DNA of 64,000 nucleotides. It comes from Simmondsia chinensis. Taxonomy: Eukaryota > Streptophyta > Magnoliopsida > Caryophyllales > Simmondsiaceae. The DNA is taken from contig JAGTTD010000016.1 in assembly GCA_018398585.1 (NCBI GenBank), positions 24,661,212-24,725,211 of the forward strand, written 5' to 3'. Both the position numbers and the translations under genes were made by a program. The notes beneath the pieces were generated by a model. It was not told the origin of the DNA. It made no database searches and was given only the letters and a program-made list of their open reading frames with translations. Each line of letters opens with the position of its first letter. The first letter of the stretch is position 1. This document shows positions 34,816 through 45,698 of this stretch, in pieces.

Positions 34816-35890
34816 ATGATTCTCGTTTGCGATTTGGTTTGCGGAGGTTCCTTCTTTTATCCCTCCCTTTTGCTTTATCTTTTCTCCTTTTTTGCGTCTT
34901 CCTCAGTGTATGAGCTAGCGAGTGTTGATGTTGTTAGCATGTTTGCTCTGCTAGATCTCCCGGAGGAGCGGGGCCTTGCCTCGGCCTCGATTGTGCTTGC
35001 TTCTCCTGCGGTGGTGATCTCGGATCCGCCTTGTGGTGCAGGAGGCTTCGGACCGCATGTTCCGGACCTTGGGGAAGCTTCTTCTTTAATGGTTCCGTGC
35101 GGCTATGCCTTCTTGAGTGTTGCCGAACTCATCAGCTCATGTTGCTTCATCAATGCTCAGGCGTCCCACTCGTTGTCTCGATACGTCGATGGTGTGTTGG
35201 TCCAGTCTCGGTGTTATGTGGATCCGGACAATATTTCAGTCTTTTCGGGTACGCCGGCGACGGGGCAAGTGATTCCTCAGTTTTCGGTGGAGTTTCTCTC
35301 TGGTTACCGGCGGATACTTGAATGTAATGGGGGGCTGGTCCTTTGCCGGGAGTTTGACTCGGGTAGTCCCTCATGTCTTTCTATCTTCGATCTGGCTACC
35401 CATTTTTGGCTTCCGTTGGGTTCTCTGACTAAGGGAGTTTTGGCTCCGTTGGCCCAGTGTCCTATGACGGCCATTATTGGAAGTTAGGGCTTGGGTGAGT
35501 CATTCAGCTTCCAAGTGTACTTGCTCATTTATGATTCCGCCTTGGAGACCAACCGGGGAAGTTGGTTGAACTCCCATAAGGTTTTTGCTTGGGAAGACGA
35601 CTGGGTCTACAAAGGTGAGCTCGATGCCGGGGGTTGGAACCTGTTGTTCCATGTCCCTGTCTGTATTGATGACTAGATCTTCTTGATGTCGGACTGGGGC
35701 TCTTATCTCTCGATTTGTTCCCCCTTCTACTATTCGTACGTAGTCCGCTAGAACACGGCTACAAGTACTACGGCGTTCTCTTTCCACCGCAAGTCCATCG
35801 GAGCATCACGGAGTGGGAGGATGTAGGCCTATTTCGCTGGGATGGCCCTTCGACCGTTGGGATTTTGTTGTGTCTGGTGCTATTTTTTTA
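34816..35890 (+). pseudogene. antisense F-box-associated-like pseudogene carried by retrotransposon A
   Basis: On the strand opposite to gag-pol, a frame of 223 codons (34816-35487) continues past a TAG in the same frame to a TAG at about 35674. It then carries on with further stops and one frameshift near 35780. The wording matches the F-box gene in retrotransposon B in order: VFAWEDDWVYKGELDAG versus VYFWEGEWNFWGTLDVG, IFLMSDWGSYL versus LFFLSNWGNYL, VR*NTAT versus VRWNTQT, and ITEWEDVGLF..LLCLV versus ISKWWNVLKDAPVLCLV. The N-terminal F-box is decayed (LFSFFASSSVYELASVDVV aligns with LRFFCASSQFRDLISNDDF). It sits between the tandem-repeat region and the polypurine tract, as in B. It is not functional here. 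Confidence 0.72.
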
Positions 35891-37389
35891 ATTAGCGTTA
35901 TCGTTATAATTATCTTTAATTTTATTATTATTGGTTTATTATTGACGTTATTTTTATTTTTTAATACAATTATTTATTACGTATCTATATTGTTCGAACT
36001 TGAGAGGGTTCACGGCTTGAGTTAGTCAGTTTTATTTTATTTTATTGTGTGTCATATTTCTTCACCCTATTTGTTTTGGACTTTATAGTGTTTGTAGGAA
36101 TCAGTCATCCAAAAAACATTCGGACGTAGTTTCTTTCCGATATGAAAACTTTTCTTTTTCTTTTCTTCTTTGATGGACTAGATGTGTCCTATCAAGTCCA
36201 TTTTGCTTTACTTTTCTCTCTCTCTCTCTCTCTCTGCCTTGGTTATTGCGTTGCTTTGTGATGGTTTAAGCTCGGGTTTCGGGTTAGCTTGGTTCTAAGG
36301 TGCGTTTTCCCTTACTTTTCTATTTTTAGCGTTGAAATGAACTCGTTCTTTGGGGAAAGACTGTGTCTTATCCCAGGAACTTTCCTTGAGGAAGTGCTTT
36401 CGAGGTTTCGGACCCGTTATGGGCCGTTTTTTGACGGGGCTCGACTTCCGAGAGAGGGCTCTGTTTCGGAGACATTTACAGGGTTTTTGCTTTTTTTTTT
36501 TTTTTGATCCGGGGGCGAGATGGAGCGAGAGAGATAGAGAGCCTCGTTTTAGGCTTTTGTTCGTTTTTTGTATTACCTTAGTTCGTTTACGATTGGGTCT
36601 TTGTTCTTTTTTTTTTTTTTTTTTACTTCAACTTATTTATGCACGTAAGCTTTTGTAAAAAAAAGATTTTTTTTGAAGACACATCCCGGATCGGGATGTA
36701 TCTCGGTCCGTTATGCTTCGTCTTGTGTTATTTTTATATCGCTTCATGTATTTTTGCTTTATTTCTATTATTATGATTTTACGTATTTTGGGTTTTATTT
36801 ATTGTACCTGTGTGTGACGGAGTTTGTCATTTTCAGCTAGAGGCAAAGCACACAGGGGGTGAGGGAGCTTCATTCTGCTACCTCGACACAGCATACTCGT
36901 GTTGCGAAGCAAGCTATTCGGTTTCGGGAGCAAGGACAACGCATATTGGAGCAAGATGCCATCATTTCTCGAGTCCCGGAGCAGGTTGCTCGTGCAGTTG
37001 CTGCCTCGGAGAGTTTTATGGTCTTTGGTGTAGGCGACTTTCCTACCTTGTTCAGGCTTACGGCTTTGAGCATCGACGTCTCTCCCACCTCAAACGGGGC
37101 TTATGGCTTCAAGCATCGGGGTCTGTCCTGCCTCAGACGAGGCTTACTGCTTCAAGCATCGGCTCTTTTTCTTTTTGTCCCTCCCTTTTGTCTTATCGGA
37201 GGTAAAGAATAAGCTGTATTGAGTTTTCCGGTGAAGAGTAGGTTGTATTGAGTCCTCCGGTGGCAACTTTTTGGAGTTAGCTTTTGAAAGTTCCATCCTT
37301 GTCTTTGACGTATCTTGAATGTGAAGGGAACAGTTTACCCGGGATGTATTGTGTAATTTGTTGTGGTAACGCATATTCACATTTTGCCT
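35891..37389 (+). other. retrotransposon A interior of unknown origin
   Basis: This is AT-rich non-coding sequence, a (CT)n tract (about 36217-36234) and a G-rich stretch. From 36845 there is a frame of about 118 codons (36859-37212) with a helical, Glu/Gln/Arg-rich start (RVAKQAIRFREQGQRILEQD). It follows a plausible 3' splice site (TTGTCATTTTCAG). It may be a remnant exon of an antisense coiled-coil gene like that in retrotransposon B; similarity is too weak to be sure. Confidence 0.4.
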
Positions 37390-38800
37390 TTCTTCGTCCT
37401 TTTGCTTGATTTTGACCAAGTATGGGAACTTCTCATGTTTCGAGGAGGCACATTGCCTCGCGGATCGGCATCTTGCTTCGCCCTCCGTGAGCCCGCGTCT
37501 TATGTTGCAGTGTGCTGGCTCTTGGCTGGCATCGTCACGCGAGGTCCGCGGGTCGCATTGTGCTGTGTGGACCTTCGGGTTGCGTTGCCGTACGTGGCCC
37601 TTCGGACTGCGTAGTAGCGGCAAGCGGGCCTTTGCCTTGCTTTGCTGCGTGTGGGCCCTCATCTTGAGTTGCAGTGGCATGTGGGTCTTCGACTCGCGTT
37701 GGCGCTTGTGGCTCCTTCACCTTGCATTGATTTTTTCTAGCCTTACAAAGGCGTGTGGCTTTATACGTCAACTTCCTGCCTGCCTCGAGTGGGCTTACGG
37801 CTTGCGTGTCTTCTCTGCTTTGAGTGGGCTTCAGTTTTCAAGTATTCTCACGTTACCTGTTGAAGTCGAGTTAGCTTGCCGCGTGCGGACCTGTGGGCTT
37901 TATGCTGTCGTAGACGAGTCTACGAACTTACAGTCTTGGTTCTCTGTGGACAGATCCATGGGTTTGTTATCCTGCCACAGATGATGCCACGGGCTTACGG
38001 TTTTCGTTCACCACGGATGGATCCACGGGTTTGTATCTTACCGCGGATGATGCCACGGACTTACAGTCTTCGCTCGCCGTGGACGGATCCACAGGTCTAT
38101 ATCCTGCCGTGGGCGATGCCACGGTCTTAAAATCTTGGGTCGCAGCGAACGCATCCACGGGTTTTTCATCCAGCTGGTGCGCAGAAATAGTTTGCCGCGG
38201 ATAGACCAATAGGCTTTGTTTGCCGCGGATTGACCAACGGGCTTAATTTGCCACGGATAGACCAAGGGGTTTAGTTTGCCGCGGATAGGCCAATTGGCTT
38301 AATTTGCCGCGGATAGACCAACGGGCTTTGTTTGTATTCCCCCTACCTCGAAAGGACTTACGGCTTTTATTTGACCCGCTTCGTAAAAGCGCATTTAATA
38401 ACTGAGCTACTACTATTCGAGCCAATTCTATTCTGCCCGCTTCGGAAGAGCACAATTTTTTCCGTGGGCGAGAACGAAGGGCTTTATGGCCACTGTAGAC
38501 GGATCTACATGCTTGCTTTCTAAGTTTATGCTTGCCACGGACGGATCCACAGGCTTTTCATCCGACCGATGTACAGAGCCATTCGGGCTTACGAGTTTTA
38601 TTTGCTATGGATAGACCAACGGGCTTTGTTTTTTATATTGCGCCAGCCTCGAAAGGACTTATGGCTTAAAGTGAATCTCGCCAGCCTATCGAAGTGTTTA
38701 CGACTTGAGATGAATTCCGCCCGCCTGAGAAGAGCTTATGGCTCGAGAGGGATATCGCCTGCCTAAGAAGGGCTTATGCCCTTGACTAGATCCATTACTC
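37390..38800. repeat. degenerate tandem repeats in the 3' region of retrotransposon A
   Basis: Several repeat types occur in series. First is a loose ~30-bp GC-rich repeat (about 37540-37720). Next is a ~60-bp repeat around CCGCGGATGATGCCACGG..GGATCCAC (about 37960-38160). Then come five copies of a 28-bp unit TTGCCGCGGATAGACCAA..GGCTT starting at about 38193, 38221, 38249, 38277 and 38305, and scattered later copies to about 38800. Tat-group 3' regions are known to be hypervariable and rich in such arrays. Confidence 0.7.
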
Positions 38801-39002
38801 TTGCAGGAGATAATTTTTCGCAGGAGGCAAAATGCGTTTTTATTTTGTAAAGGGTGGGATACATCTTCATTCTGGTTCATAGTCTCGTAGATAGTATTTT
38901 TCTTAATTCCGAATATTCCATGTTCGCGGGATTGGGGCCCCGCCCAGTCTTTGCAAGCGGTACGTCAGGTCTCTTGTTGTCCGAGGGTAAGGGCCTTTTC
39001 AA

Positions 39003-40045
39003 TTAGCGGAAAGTTTCCCATGGCGATGTCCGGATTTCTTCTATCCGAATAGCGGGTTCTAGTCCTTTCTCCTCCGTCTCTGAGCTGGCGATACGGCTGA
39101 GCTCGTCGGCTTTAACATTCTCGGCTTTTGTAATGAGGTGGATTATGAAGAAGGAGAAAGTCTCTGCTTCTTTGTTCACCACTTCCAGATACTCCTTTAT
39201 TGCAGTGCTCCTTGCTCCGTAAACCCCGTAGACCTGCTTAACGACTAACTGAGAGTCGCTGAATACCTCCACCTAGCGGGCTCCTGCTTTTCGGGCCATT
39301 CTCAGTCCGTGGAAGAGTGCTTCATATTCGGCCTCGTTATTACTAGTTCTGAACTTGAACCTCAGTGCACCGGGGAAGTGTCGCTTCTCAAGCAAGGTGT
39401 TCAGACGATGACTAATGATCCGGCTATCTGTCTCTGGCATCTCATCTGCTGAATACGCGAAGACCTCCTGGTGTTGTCGAGGCACCTGCTGGATTTGGTT
39501 CCCTACGTCTGTGCCTGTCTGCATCCCTACCTGGACCGATTCCACCGGTCCTATTTCGACTATGACGGTTTCCTTTGGTCCTTGGCCCGTCTTCTCCCCG
39601 CCTTCCGTCTCCCTTAAATCGGGTATGTCTTGGGCGTGGCGACATCTGCAAGCCGTTTGCTGACAACCTCTCATGGTCATGATGCCCCCTTCGTTAGTTT
39701 CAAACTTCATGGCGAGGTGGTAGGTCGACACCACGGTGCCTAACGAGTTCAACACCGGGCGTCCTAGGATGGCATTGAATGCGAAGCGGGCCGCCACAAC
39801 ATAAAATTCAGCACTTAACGCATGTCTCCATTCTCCATCTCCAAAGAGGATATCGAGCTTTATGGCGCCAAGTGGATCAACAACCTCATCGGAGAATCCC
39901 GCGATGGTACCGGTCGTGGAGAGCAACATCTCAATGGTATTCCCATTTGCTCAAAGAAATGAAGAAAAAGGATATTGGCCGAGCTTCCTTGATCCTCCAA
40001 GACTCTTTGGAGGGAGTAGTCACGAACGTCCATGGTGATGACCAT
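39003..40045 (-). pseudogene. protease - RT start - RNase H remnant of retrotransposon A
   Basis: Reading minus-strand frames in order: a retropepsin start with EDQGSSANILF (variant of the D-T/S-G active site), then after a frameshift the protease C-terminal half (FNAILGRPVLNSLGTVVST). The first residues of RT follow (FAYSADEMPETDSRIISHRL). An abrupt jump near 39380 leads into the second half of RNase H (TSNNEAEYEALFHGLRMARK, TAG, VEVFSDSQLVVKQVYG). The catalytic RT core is deleted. Integrase does not follow. Confidence 0.85.
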
Positions 40046-40099
40046 GGCGAAGTCTTGACGTTTTCAAGGTCTTCTTGTGAGAAGGTTAAGGGTTGACAT

Positions 40100-41165
40100 C
40101 TCCTAACTTTGCCTTCTCCTCTCCCCATAATACCGGGACTCGTGTCCTCTCGTTTTTGTTATATGGCTGCGATCGCATGTCTTGGTGGGTGAGGTGCGGT
40201 GTCCGGCTCCTCATGGGCGGGTTCGGAAGTTCCGGGCTTGAGTCTCTTCATGTCCACGAATTTTCTGAGATCGCCTTTTTCTCCAATTCGTCTACTCGGC
40301 ATCGGAGCGCCCGACAATTTTTGGTGTCGCGCCCTAGCGCTTCATGGTACTCACACCACTTCTTTTGGTTTATTCCGGCATTTGGGTCTGTGTTAGCCCG
40401 GTCTTTTTCTGCATCGCCCCTCTTCTCCTCCAAGAGTAACTCAGGTAGTCTTCTTGGCTCGGGGTTGTGTGTCCTCTTTATGCCTCTTGTCATTCTCTCG
40501 GCCCTTAAGTTAGAGCTAGGAGCGTACATCTTATACTTTCTGAGCTCATATCTTGTCGGTTCTGCTTTGGTTTCCTGTTTTGGCGGTTAATCCTTGGCCA
40601 TCACGTCCCTGGCAAGGATGTATTTGTTGGCCTTTGTCCAGAGTTCATCCATGGTTGCGGAGAGGGCTTTTGCAAGGGCTAACTTGAAGTTGCTATTTCG
40701 AAGCCCGTTAACGAATGCGGTGATGGATGTTTCGTCTAGAAGGTTTGGGATGTTGATTGTTACTTTTGAGAATCACCAAATGAACCCTCATAAGGACTTG
40801 TTCTCAGCTTGTTGTAGCTAAATCAACTGGGCAGCGGTCTTCTTTCTCCTTTTGTTGCTGAGGAAGTGGCAAAGGAACTTCTCGGACAGCTTCTTGAAGC
40901 TGTGAATGGACCCGTTGGAGAGAGAGGCAAACCAGGCCCGGGCCATGCCTTTGAGGGTCGCCGGGAAACATTTGCACCACACGTCTTTGGAGGCTTCTTG
41001 TATGTACATGGGCGACGCAAATCCCGAGTTGTGATTGTCGGAGTCTTGTGTCCTGTCGAATAGCTCTAAATTCGGCATTTTCACCTTCCCCATGGGGGCA
41101 GCGAGTATGCGAGGGGTAAAGGGCGAATGGGTGATAGGGATTTTCCCCATAAGCCCGCGTGTCAT
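40100..41165 (-). pseudogene. gag remnant of retrotransposon A
   Basis: The longest open part (41165-40818) has the gypsy gag signature: HSPFTPRI, FDRTQDSDNH, KCFPATLKGMARAWFASL and SFKKLSEKFLCHF. Further fragments continue left with stops, including a CCHC-like WCEYHEALGRDTKNC (about 40330-40290). No full frame survives. Confidence 0.85.
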
Positions 41166-41502
41166 ATTCCCCGGGTCGATGTCGGAGCTTGCCTCGATCG
41201 TGGGAGGGACCCACGCGGGGGCTTCTCCAGGTCGGTCAGGTTGGCGAGACGCCTTCTCCCTCTCTCCTCCTTGCTAGTTTCGGTGGCTTTCGCGCTCCGT
41301 GGAGGCAAGGGACTCGATGACCGCCTCCAGGTTTGGTGGTGCGGGACGCGGCGAGGCCTTGGAGGAGTTGTCCCGATCGGCGAGTTGCATGATGAGTGTA
41401 TAGAGCTCGTGGAGCTGGCTATGAGTGACGTATTGATCTCCTGACCGCCTCGGGGAGGGGGGGAGATCCTGCAGAGTTAGTTCGAGGGAAATTTTCCATT
41501 TT

Positions 41503-41519
41503 CCACAGACGGCACCAAC
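41503..41519 (-). other. primer binding site of retrotransposon A
   Basis: On the minus strand the sequence after the 5' LTR (ending CAAAACA) is GTTGGTGCCGTCTGTGG. It resembles the TTGGCGCCGTCTGTGG-type sites common in Tat/Ogre elements. The tRNA was not assigned. Confidence 0.7.
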
Positions 41520-42320
41520 TGTTTTGGTAACAGTAATAGGGGTTCTTTTATGGAGGGCGATAATACAGGCCCTTTATCTTTATTTAAATTTTTATTAATT
41601 AACGGTTTTATTGCAGAGATATTTGAAGGGGTACAAGAAGAGAAAAGAAAAACAGGGGGGGGGGGGGGGGGGGGGTCCTGCTACTCCTGGGGTTCTTCAG
41701 TTGAGTCCCGGGGGGAGGGTCGTGAGAACGCCCAAGAGTGAGGTTGAGTGAGTATGGATGTATTGATGGGTCTCCCCTCATATGTAGGGGCTAGGGCCCT
41801 ATTTATAGTGTTGCTAGGCTTCGGAGAGTGGGTCTCCGGAGATGTGTTCGATGGGTCTCCGAGGGCGCGTCTGAAGGAAGCAGAGTCCTAGGCTTCGGGA
41901 GGTGTGCCCAACAAGAGCCATGTCAGGGGCCTCGGAAGGCTTGTCAGACGAGAGCTGCGTCCTTCGGAAAAGGTTTTTCTTAAAGGCGGTGTCCTTCGAA
42001 GAAAGGTGTCCCTCGGAAAAGGTGTTTCTCGGAAAAGGTGTTTGGCAAGAGCTGCGCCTGAGACCTTCGGAAGACGTGTTCGGTGAGACTCTTCAGGTTT
42101 CAAGCATCGAGTCACCATCCATCCGAATCGTGGTGCCGTGTAGTCGTTGTTACCCGGCCGGCTCCCGGAGAAGGGCATCTCGGGGCGAGATGCTGCGGTG
42201 TCCGAGGGCCACACGTCACTCCGTCGTCGCGGTGCCCGGAGGCCACGTGTCATCCCTTCGTTGCAGATCATGGAGGACCACGTGTCAGTTTTTTCCGGAT
42301 GTGATTTTTTGGTCCCAACA
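41520..42320 (-). repeat. 5' LTR of retrotransposon A
   Basis: 801 bp, TGTTTTGGTAACAG to GGTCCCAACA in + orientation, homologous throughout to 33991-34792. Sense-strand TATA box CTATAAATA near 41801-41808. It contains a 22-base G run at 41655-41676 that the other LTR lacks. Confidence 0.92.
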
Positions 42321-42814
42321 GCTGGCTTAGAAACCTTTGCTATAAAAGGAACACATTGATCAAACTTGCTTTAGGTCTCTATGGGGACTAACTTTGGGTA
42401 ATGGGTGGTAGAATCAGGTGCAACAAACCATGGTGGTAATGGATGGTGGGTGGTGACAGAGGAGGACCGTGGTGGTGCTTTAATATCCGTATAATTTTTT
42501 TATAAAATTTTTTTATCTTTGTAGATTAAAGAAATAGTTTCATTCTCTAAAATCTATGTAAACTTCAAGTTTGGTCAAGTTAAGGTTGAAGTAGAGCATA
42601 CAACGAGAAATTACCATTAAAAAAAACATTTTCTCCCTCAATTAAGGAAAACATTTTGTTCTTTTGTTAAGTGGAATCCAATTTTCTAGTAAAGGAAAAT
42701 AGTTTCTACATTTTTTTTGTTGCCATGAACTTTTGTAACGAAACATGAGAAATGATATAAAATAGGTTTTTTTTTTTTTTCCAAAACAAACATGACCGAA
42801 ATGTAAAATGACCA

Positions 42815-43060
42815 ACAACAACAACAACAATGGGCCCAGTGCCTCAAGGGCTCCCGCCTAAGCGAGGTCTAGGGGGATTGGATGTACGCAGCCTTACCCC
42901 TTTAGGATATAACCTTGCCAAGAGACTATTTTCGAGGATCCCAACCTTATAGGATTGGCAACACAAGAACTTTCCAGGAGGTCGCGCATCCTGATACTAC
43001 TCTCGCCCAAGCATGCTTAATTTTTGGAGGTCTAATGGGATCCGATGTATTAGTGCTGGG
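42815..43060 (-). mobile_element. 5S-headed SINE, left copy of a duplicated insertion
   Basis: On the minus strand: 5S head from CACTAATACATCGGATCCCA through GGGCGAGAGTAGTATCAGGA, then the body, ending (TTG)n. Flanks AAATGTAAAATGACC and AAATACAATGACC are a diverged target duplication. The same insertion is at 55393-55636, so it predates the segmental duplication. Confidence 0.86.
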
Positions 43061-43610
43061 TAAATACAATGACCAATCATACTAAATAGATCTTATTAGC
43101 AATCAAGTTCCTTATTTCCTGCAGTGCACCCAACACCAAAAAATTTTTTTAAAAAAAACAAACACTCAACTAGAAATCTCCCACTATTCTAATAGTTTAA
43201 GCTATTAGGCTAATGTTGATAAATGTTATTGTATTTTGATAAAATATTTTAAAATTAGACAGTAGGAACAAGATGCATATAATATTTATTGTATATACAA
43301 AAAGGTCAATATGTTTTAGAAAAACAAAATGGATGACAACTTCATCACGACAATCAAATTGAAGATGAGACTATGACAATGGAACAATGACTTGATGAAT
43401 GATATGCTGTAATTTATTTTAAAAAATGCGTAAAATATGATTTTGCAACTGGGGATGAATCAAAATTCCTTATTGTTCTCCTTTTCAAAACACTTTGTCC
43501 TTCTTGTTTATATCCTCGACATCATATGCCCTTCTCTTAGTTTTTTCAACTATGATGCCTTTTTCATGGTCCTTTTTCCCCGGCGGACAAACCCGTGCCT
43601 TAAACCCAAG

Positions 43611-44127
43611 GAAGTAAATGAGGAGGATGGTCCATAGGCTGAAGAAGGCAAGGCCGCAATGCGTCGTATGGGTAAGAGCATTCCAATGCCCATCTACCAA
43701 TGATCTGACCATTGAGATGGAAGGAAACCTGACTTAACGGCTGCCAAGTAACACCCAATCCTTCATTCGCAGACCACGGGATAGGAGTTTCAGGCTCCTC
43801 ACAGACACTCAAGAAATCTATAAACTGCTCTAAAGAGGGTCGAACCCGTGATGTATGCTGAGTTCCAGCGTTAGACTAACTTTCTGGAGGGGATTGTGTC
43901 GAAAAGGATGCCTGCTCCCTAGCCAATCTGATTGAGGCTGCACGGGCAACAACTCTGGGAAAGTAATCAGGGATCAATATGGAGCTGCCTTCTTTAACGA
44001 GGACCAAGCAGGATTCCCCATTAAACTAAATTTGGACTAACTGATGAATGTACGTTGTGTAGCAGGTGTCAATCAGTATCCTGGCAACGTTGGCGCACCT
44101 AATAGCGGACGTTCTTGAGTCCACCCT
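43611..44127 (-). pseudogene. LINE ORF1 fragment downstream of the retrotransposon B insertion
   Basis: Across the ACCCT target duplication the minus-strand frame joins exactly: VWGKFVRVD on the right-hand fragment continues with SRTSAIRCANVARILIDTC here. This is the L1-type ORF1 phrase before the CCHC region. The frame carries on with two stops (LVQI*, PPES*) to SLEQFIDFLSVCEEPETPIP. It is cut at 43610, and ORF2 (reverse transcriptase) is absent. Confidence 0.7.
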
Positions 44128-44384
44128 TGATAAGTACAAAAATGGTTCACAGAGATGGCGGTAGAACTACCACAAGAGTCATACCGCCCACCTTTACACC
44201 GTCCGCCTGTATACCGCCACCTTCTACTTGACCCCCAAATATGTATACCGCCATCTTCTACTTGGTCCCCAAGTATCCCCAAAACTCCTCTCATTCCCTA
44301 TAAATAACAAGCAAACCAGAAAATAAAGGCAAGGAACTTGAGTCTGGTTCCCCTTCACGAACCCAACCTAAAAACCCCGAAACA
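44128..44384 (+). repeat. 5' LTR of retrotransposon B
   Basis: 257 bp. It has a TATAAATA box (44299-44306) and AATAAA about 20 bp later (44322-44327). Multiple ATACCGCC(A/C) motifs occur near the start. It ends CCCGAAACA. Confidence 0.92.
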
Positions 44385-44402
44385 ATTTGCACCGTCTGTG
44401 GG
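44385..44402 (+). other. primer binding site of retrotransposon B
   Basis: ATTTGCACCGTCTGTGGG directly follows the 5' LTR. Its CCGTCTGTGG core matches that of retrotransposon A. The tRNA was not assigned. Confidence 0.7.
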
Positions 44403-44519
44403 AAAGGCAAAAAGTTTTCAAATGACAAACACCAGTCAATCCGTCACCCCCGACGGGAGACATAACAACCCCAACTATGTAACCCAAGACCAATTTAATC
44501 AGCTCCAATAGCAAATTTT

Positions 44520-44891
44520 ATGCAAACGGCTCACAATGGCACGAAGCGCGTCCCCGACCCAAGTCGAATCACGGCCACAAGGGGAACGTCACAACACACC
44601 CAAACACGCAATCCCAATATGGATACTACCTCCACGGCAAGCACGTATCGGAACCACTCAAAGAGAGGTGACGGAAGGATCCCTAGAACTGCCGCAGTGT
44701 GTTCAGTGCCAGGAACTCATTCACCATTTACACCTCGGATCCGTTTTGCCCCAGCAGGAAAGGTAAAAATCCTAAGTATTGAACCCTTTGATGGGACTCA
44801 AGACCCAAAAGATCATCTAGTCGAGTTCATGGCACAAATGTACCTGCAAGATGTGGGGAATGGAGATCTTGGGACCATTTCCGCTTGCTAG
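44520..44891 (+). pseudogene. truncated gag start of retrotransposon B
   Basis: The frame contains the gypsy gag phrase THSPFTPRIRFAPAGKVK, then IEPFDGTQDPKDHLVEFMAQ and MYLQD. It then leaves the gag family and runs out of frame into integrase sequence. This marks a deletion joining gag directly to integrase near 44855. Confidence 0.82.
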
Positions 44892-45698
44892 CGGGAAAGA
44901 AAGTTTCTCATAGCGGCGGTAGACTACTTTAACAAATGGGTGGAAGCTGAACCGGTAGCGAAAATCACTAATAACGCCACCCGGCAATTCCTGTGGAAGA
45001 ACATTGTTACATGTTTTGGGATTCCCCAGGCCATTATAACTGATAACGGGACGCAGTTTGATTCGCCATGGCTTTGTATGCATTGCCAAAACATGAAAAT
45101 CGTCCTTCATTTTACTTCTGTGGCCTACCCTCAAAGTAACGGGCAAGCAGAGGCGGAAAACAAGCAAATACTTAGCGGACTTCGGCGATGATTGGATGGG
45201 GCCAAAGAAAAATGGGTGGAAGAGCTGCCTAGCGTCCTGTGGGCCCATCGCACTATCTACTGGGTGGCCACAGGTGAAACTCCATTCATGCTAACCTGCA
45301 GCGCAGAGGCAATAATTCCTGTGGAAGTAGGAGAACCAAATACCGTGTACGCCACTATCACACCATGGAGAATGAGCATCAACAAGGTGCTCTCTTGATT
45401 CAATAGACGAGGTTAGGGAAGATGCCCTTCTCCGCATAGTTGCCCAGAAACAGCGAATATCCCAATACTACAATCAACACATGAACCCACGAAGCGTAGA
45501 ATTAGGAGACCTTGTCCTTCGCCGAGTAGGTGTAGCCCAACAAGGCATGGGGGCCGGTAAAGTGGCAGCAAACTGGGAGGGGCCTTACTGCATAGCTAAA
45601 AAACTAGGAGATGGAAGTTAAAAATTGGAACGGCTTGATGACACTAAGATTCCACGTGCCTGGAATATGAAGAACCTTAAGAAGTACTACGTATAGTC
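44850..45698 (+). pseudogene. integrase remnant of retrotransposon B
   Basis: The integrase core reads ILGPFPLASGKESFLIAAVD, YFNKWVEAEPVAK, GIPQAIITDNGTQFDS and AYPQSNGQAEAENKQI. Thus two catalytic Asp residues and the Glu of DDE are recognisable. A TGA at 45189-45191 interrupts it. After EELPSVLWAHRT and GETPFMLTC, a frameshift near 45400 moves to the frame encoding the GPY/F tail (ANWEGPYCIAKKLGDGS, then NLKKYYV at the end). It is not functional. Confidence 0.87.

Larger units (their letters stand above)
33991..42320 (-). mobile_element. LTR retrotransposon A (Ty3/gypsy, Tat-like), non-autonomous
   Basis: Two roughly 800-bp LTRs (TG...CA) are flanked by a perfect 5-bp duplication GCTGG (33986-33990, 42321-42325). 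The right copy of the segmental duplication has one GCTGG (near 54888) and no element. Sense is minus: 5' LTR at 41520-42320, primer site, gag, protease, start of RT, RNase H, tandem-repeat region, antisense F-box-like sequence, polypurine tract, 3' LTR at 33991-34792. Most of RT and all of integrase are missing. The Tat assignment rests on the PBS style, gag wording and large 3' region. Confidence 0.9.
29684..43610 (+). repeat. left copy of a segmental duplication (interrupted)
   Basis: Homology to 53805-56183 starts at ATTGGGcGAGTAAGTTGATC and runs in order: 29684-30301, 30454-30843, 33904-33990 and 42321-43610. It is broken only by a SINE, a hAT element and LTR retrotransposon A. It ends at CCCGTGCCTTAAAC, where the right copy continues into the aldose epimerase coding sequence and this copy runs into LINE sequence. 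The shared SINE near 42815 (right copy 55393) predates the duplication. Confidence 0.85.

Noticed and set aside
34816..35487. An intact host gene encoding a 223-residue protein
   Set aside because: It lies inside retrotransposon A, continues in frame past its stop with clear similarity to the F-box-like gene of B, and has further stops and a frameshift.
36676..36700. GC-rich hairpin (ACATCCCGGATCGGGATGT) resembling a bacterial terminator
   Set aside because: The window is eukaryotic nuclear DNA and the hairpin lies inside an LTR retrotransposon; no terminator role can be inferred.
39415..39663. Plus-strand frames opposite protease and gag
   Set aside because: Shadows of the minus-strand retrotransposon genes; no independent similarity.
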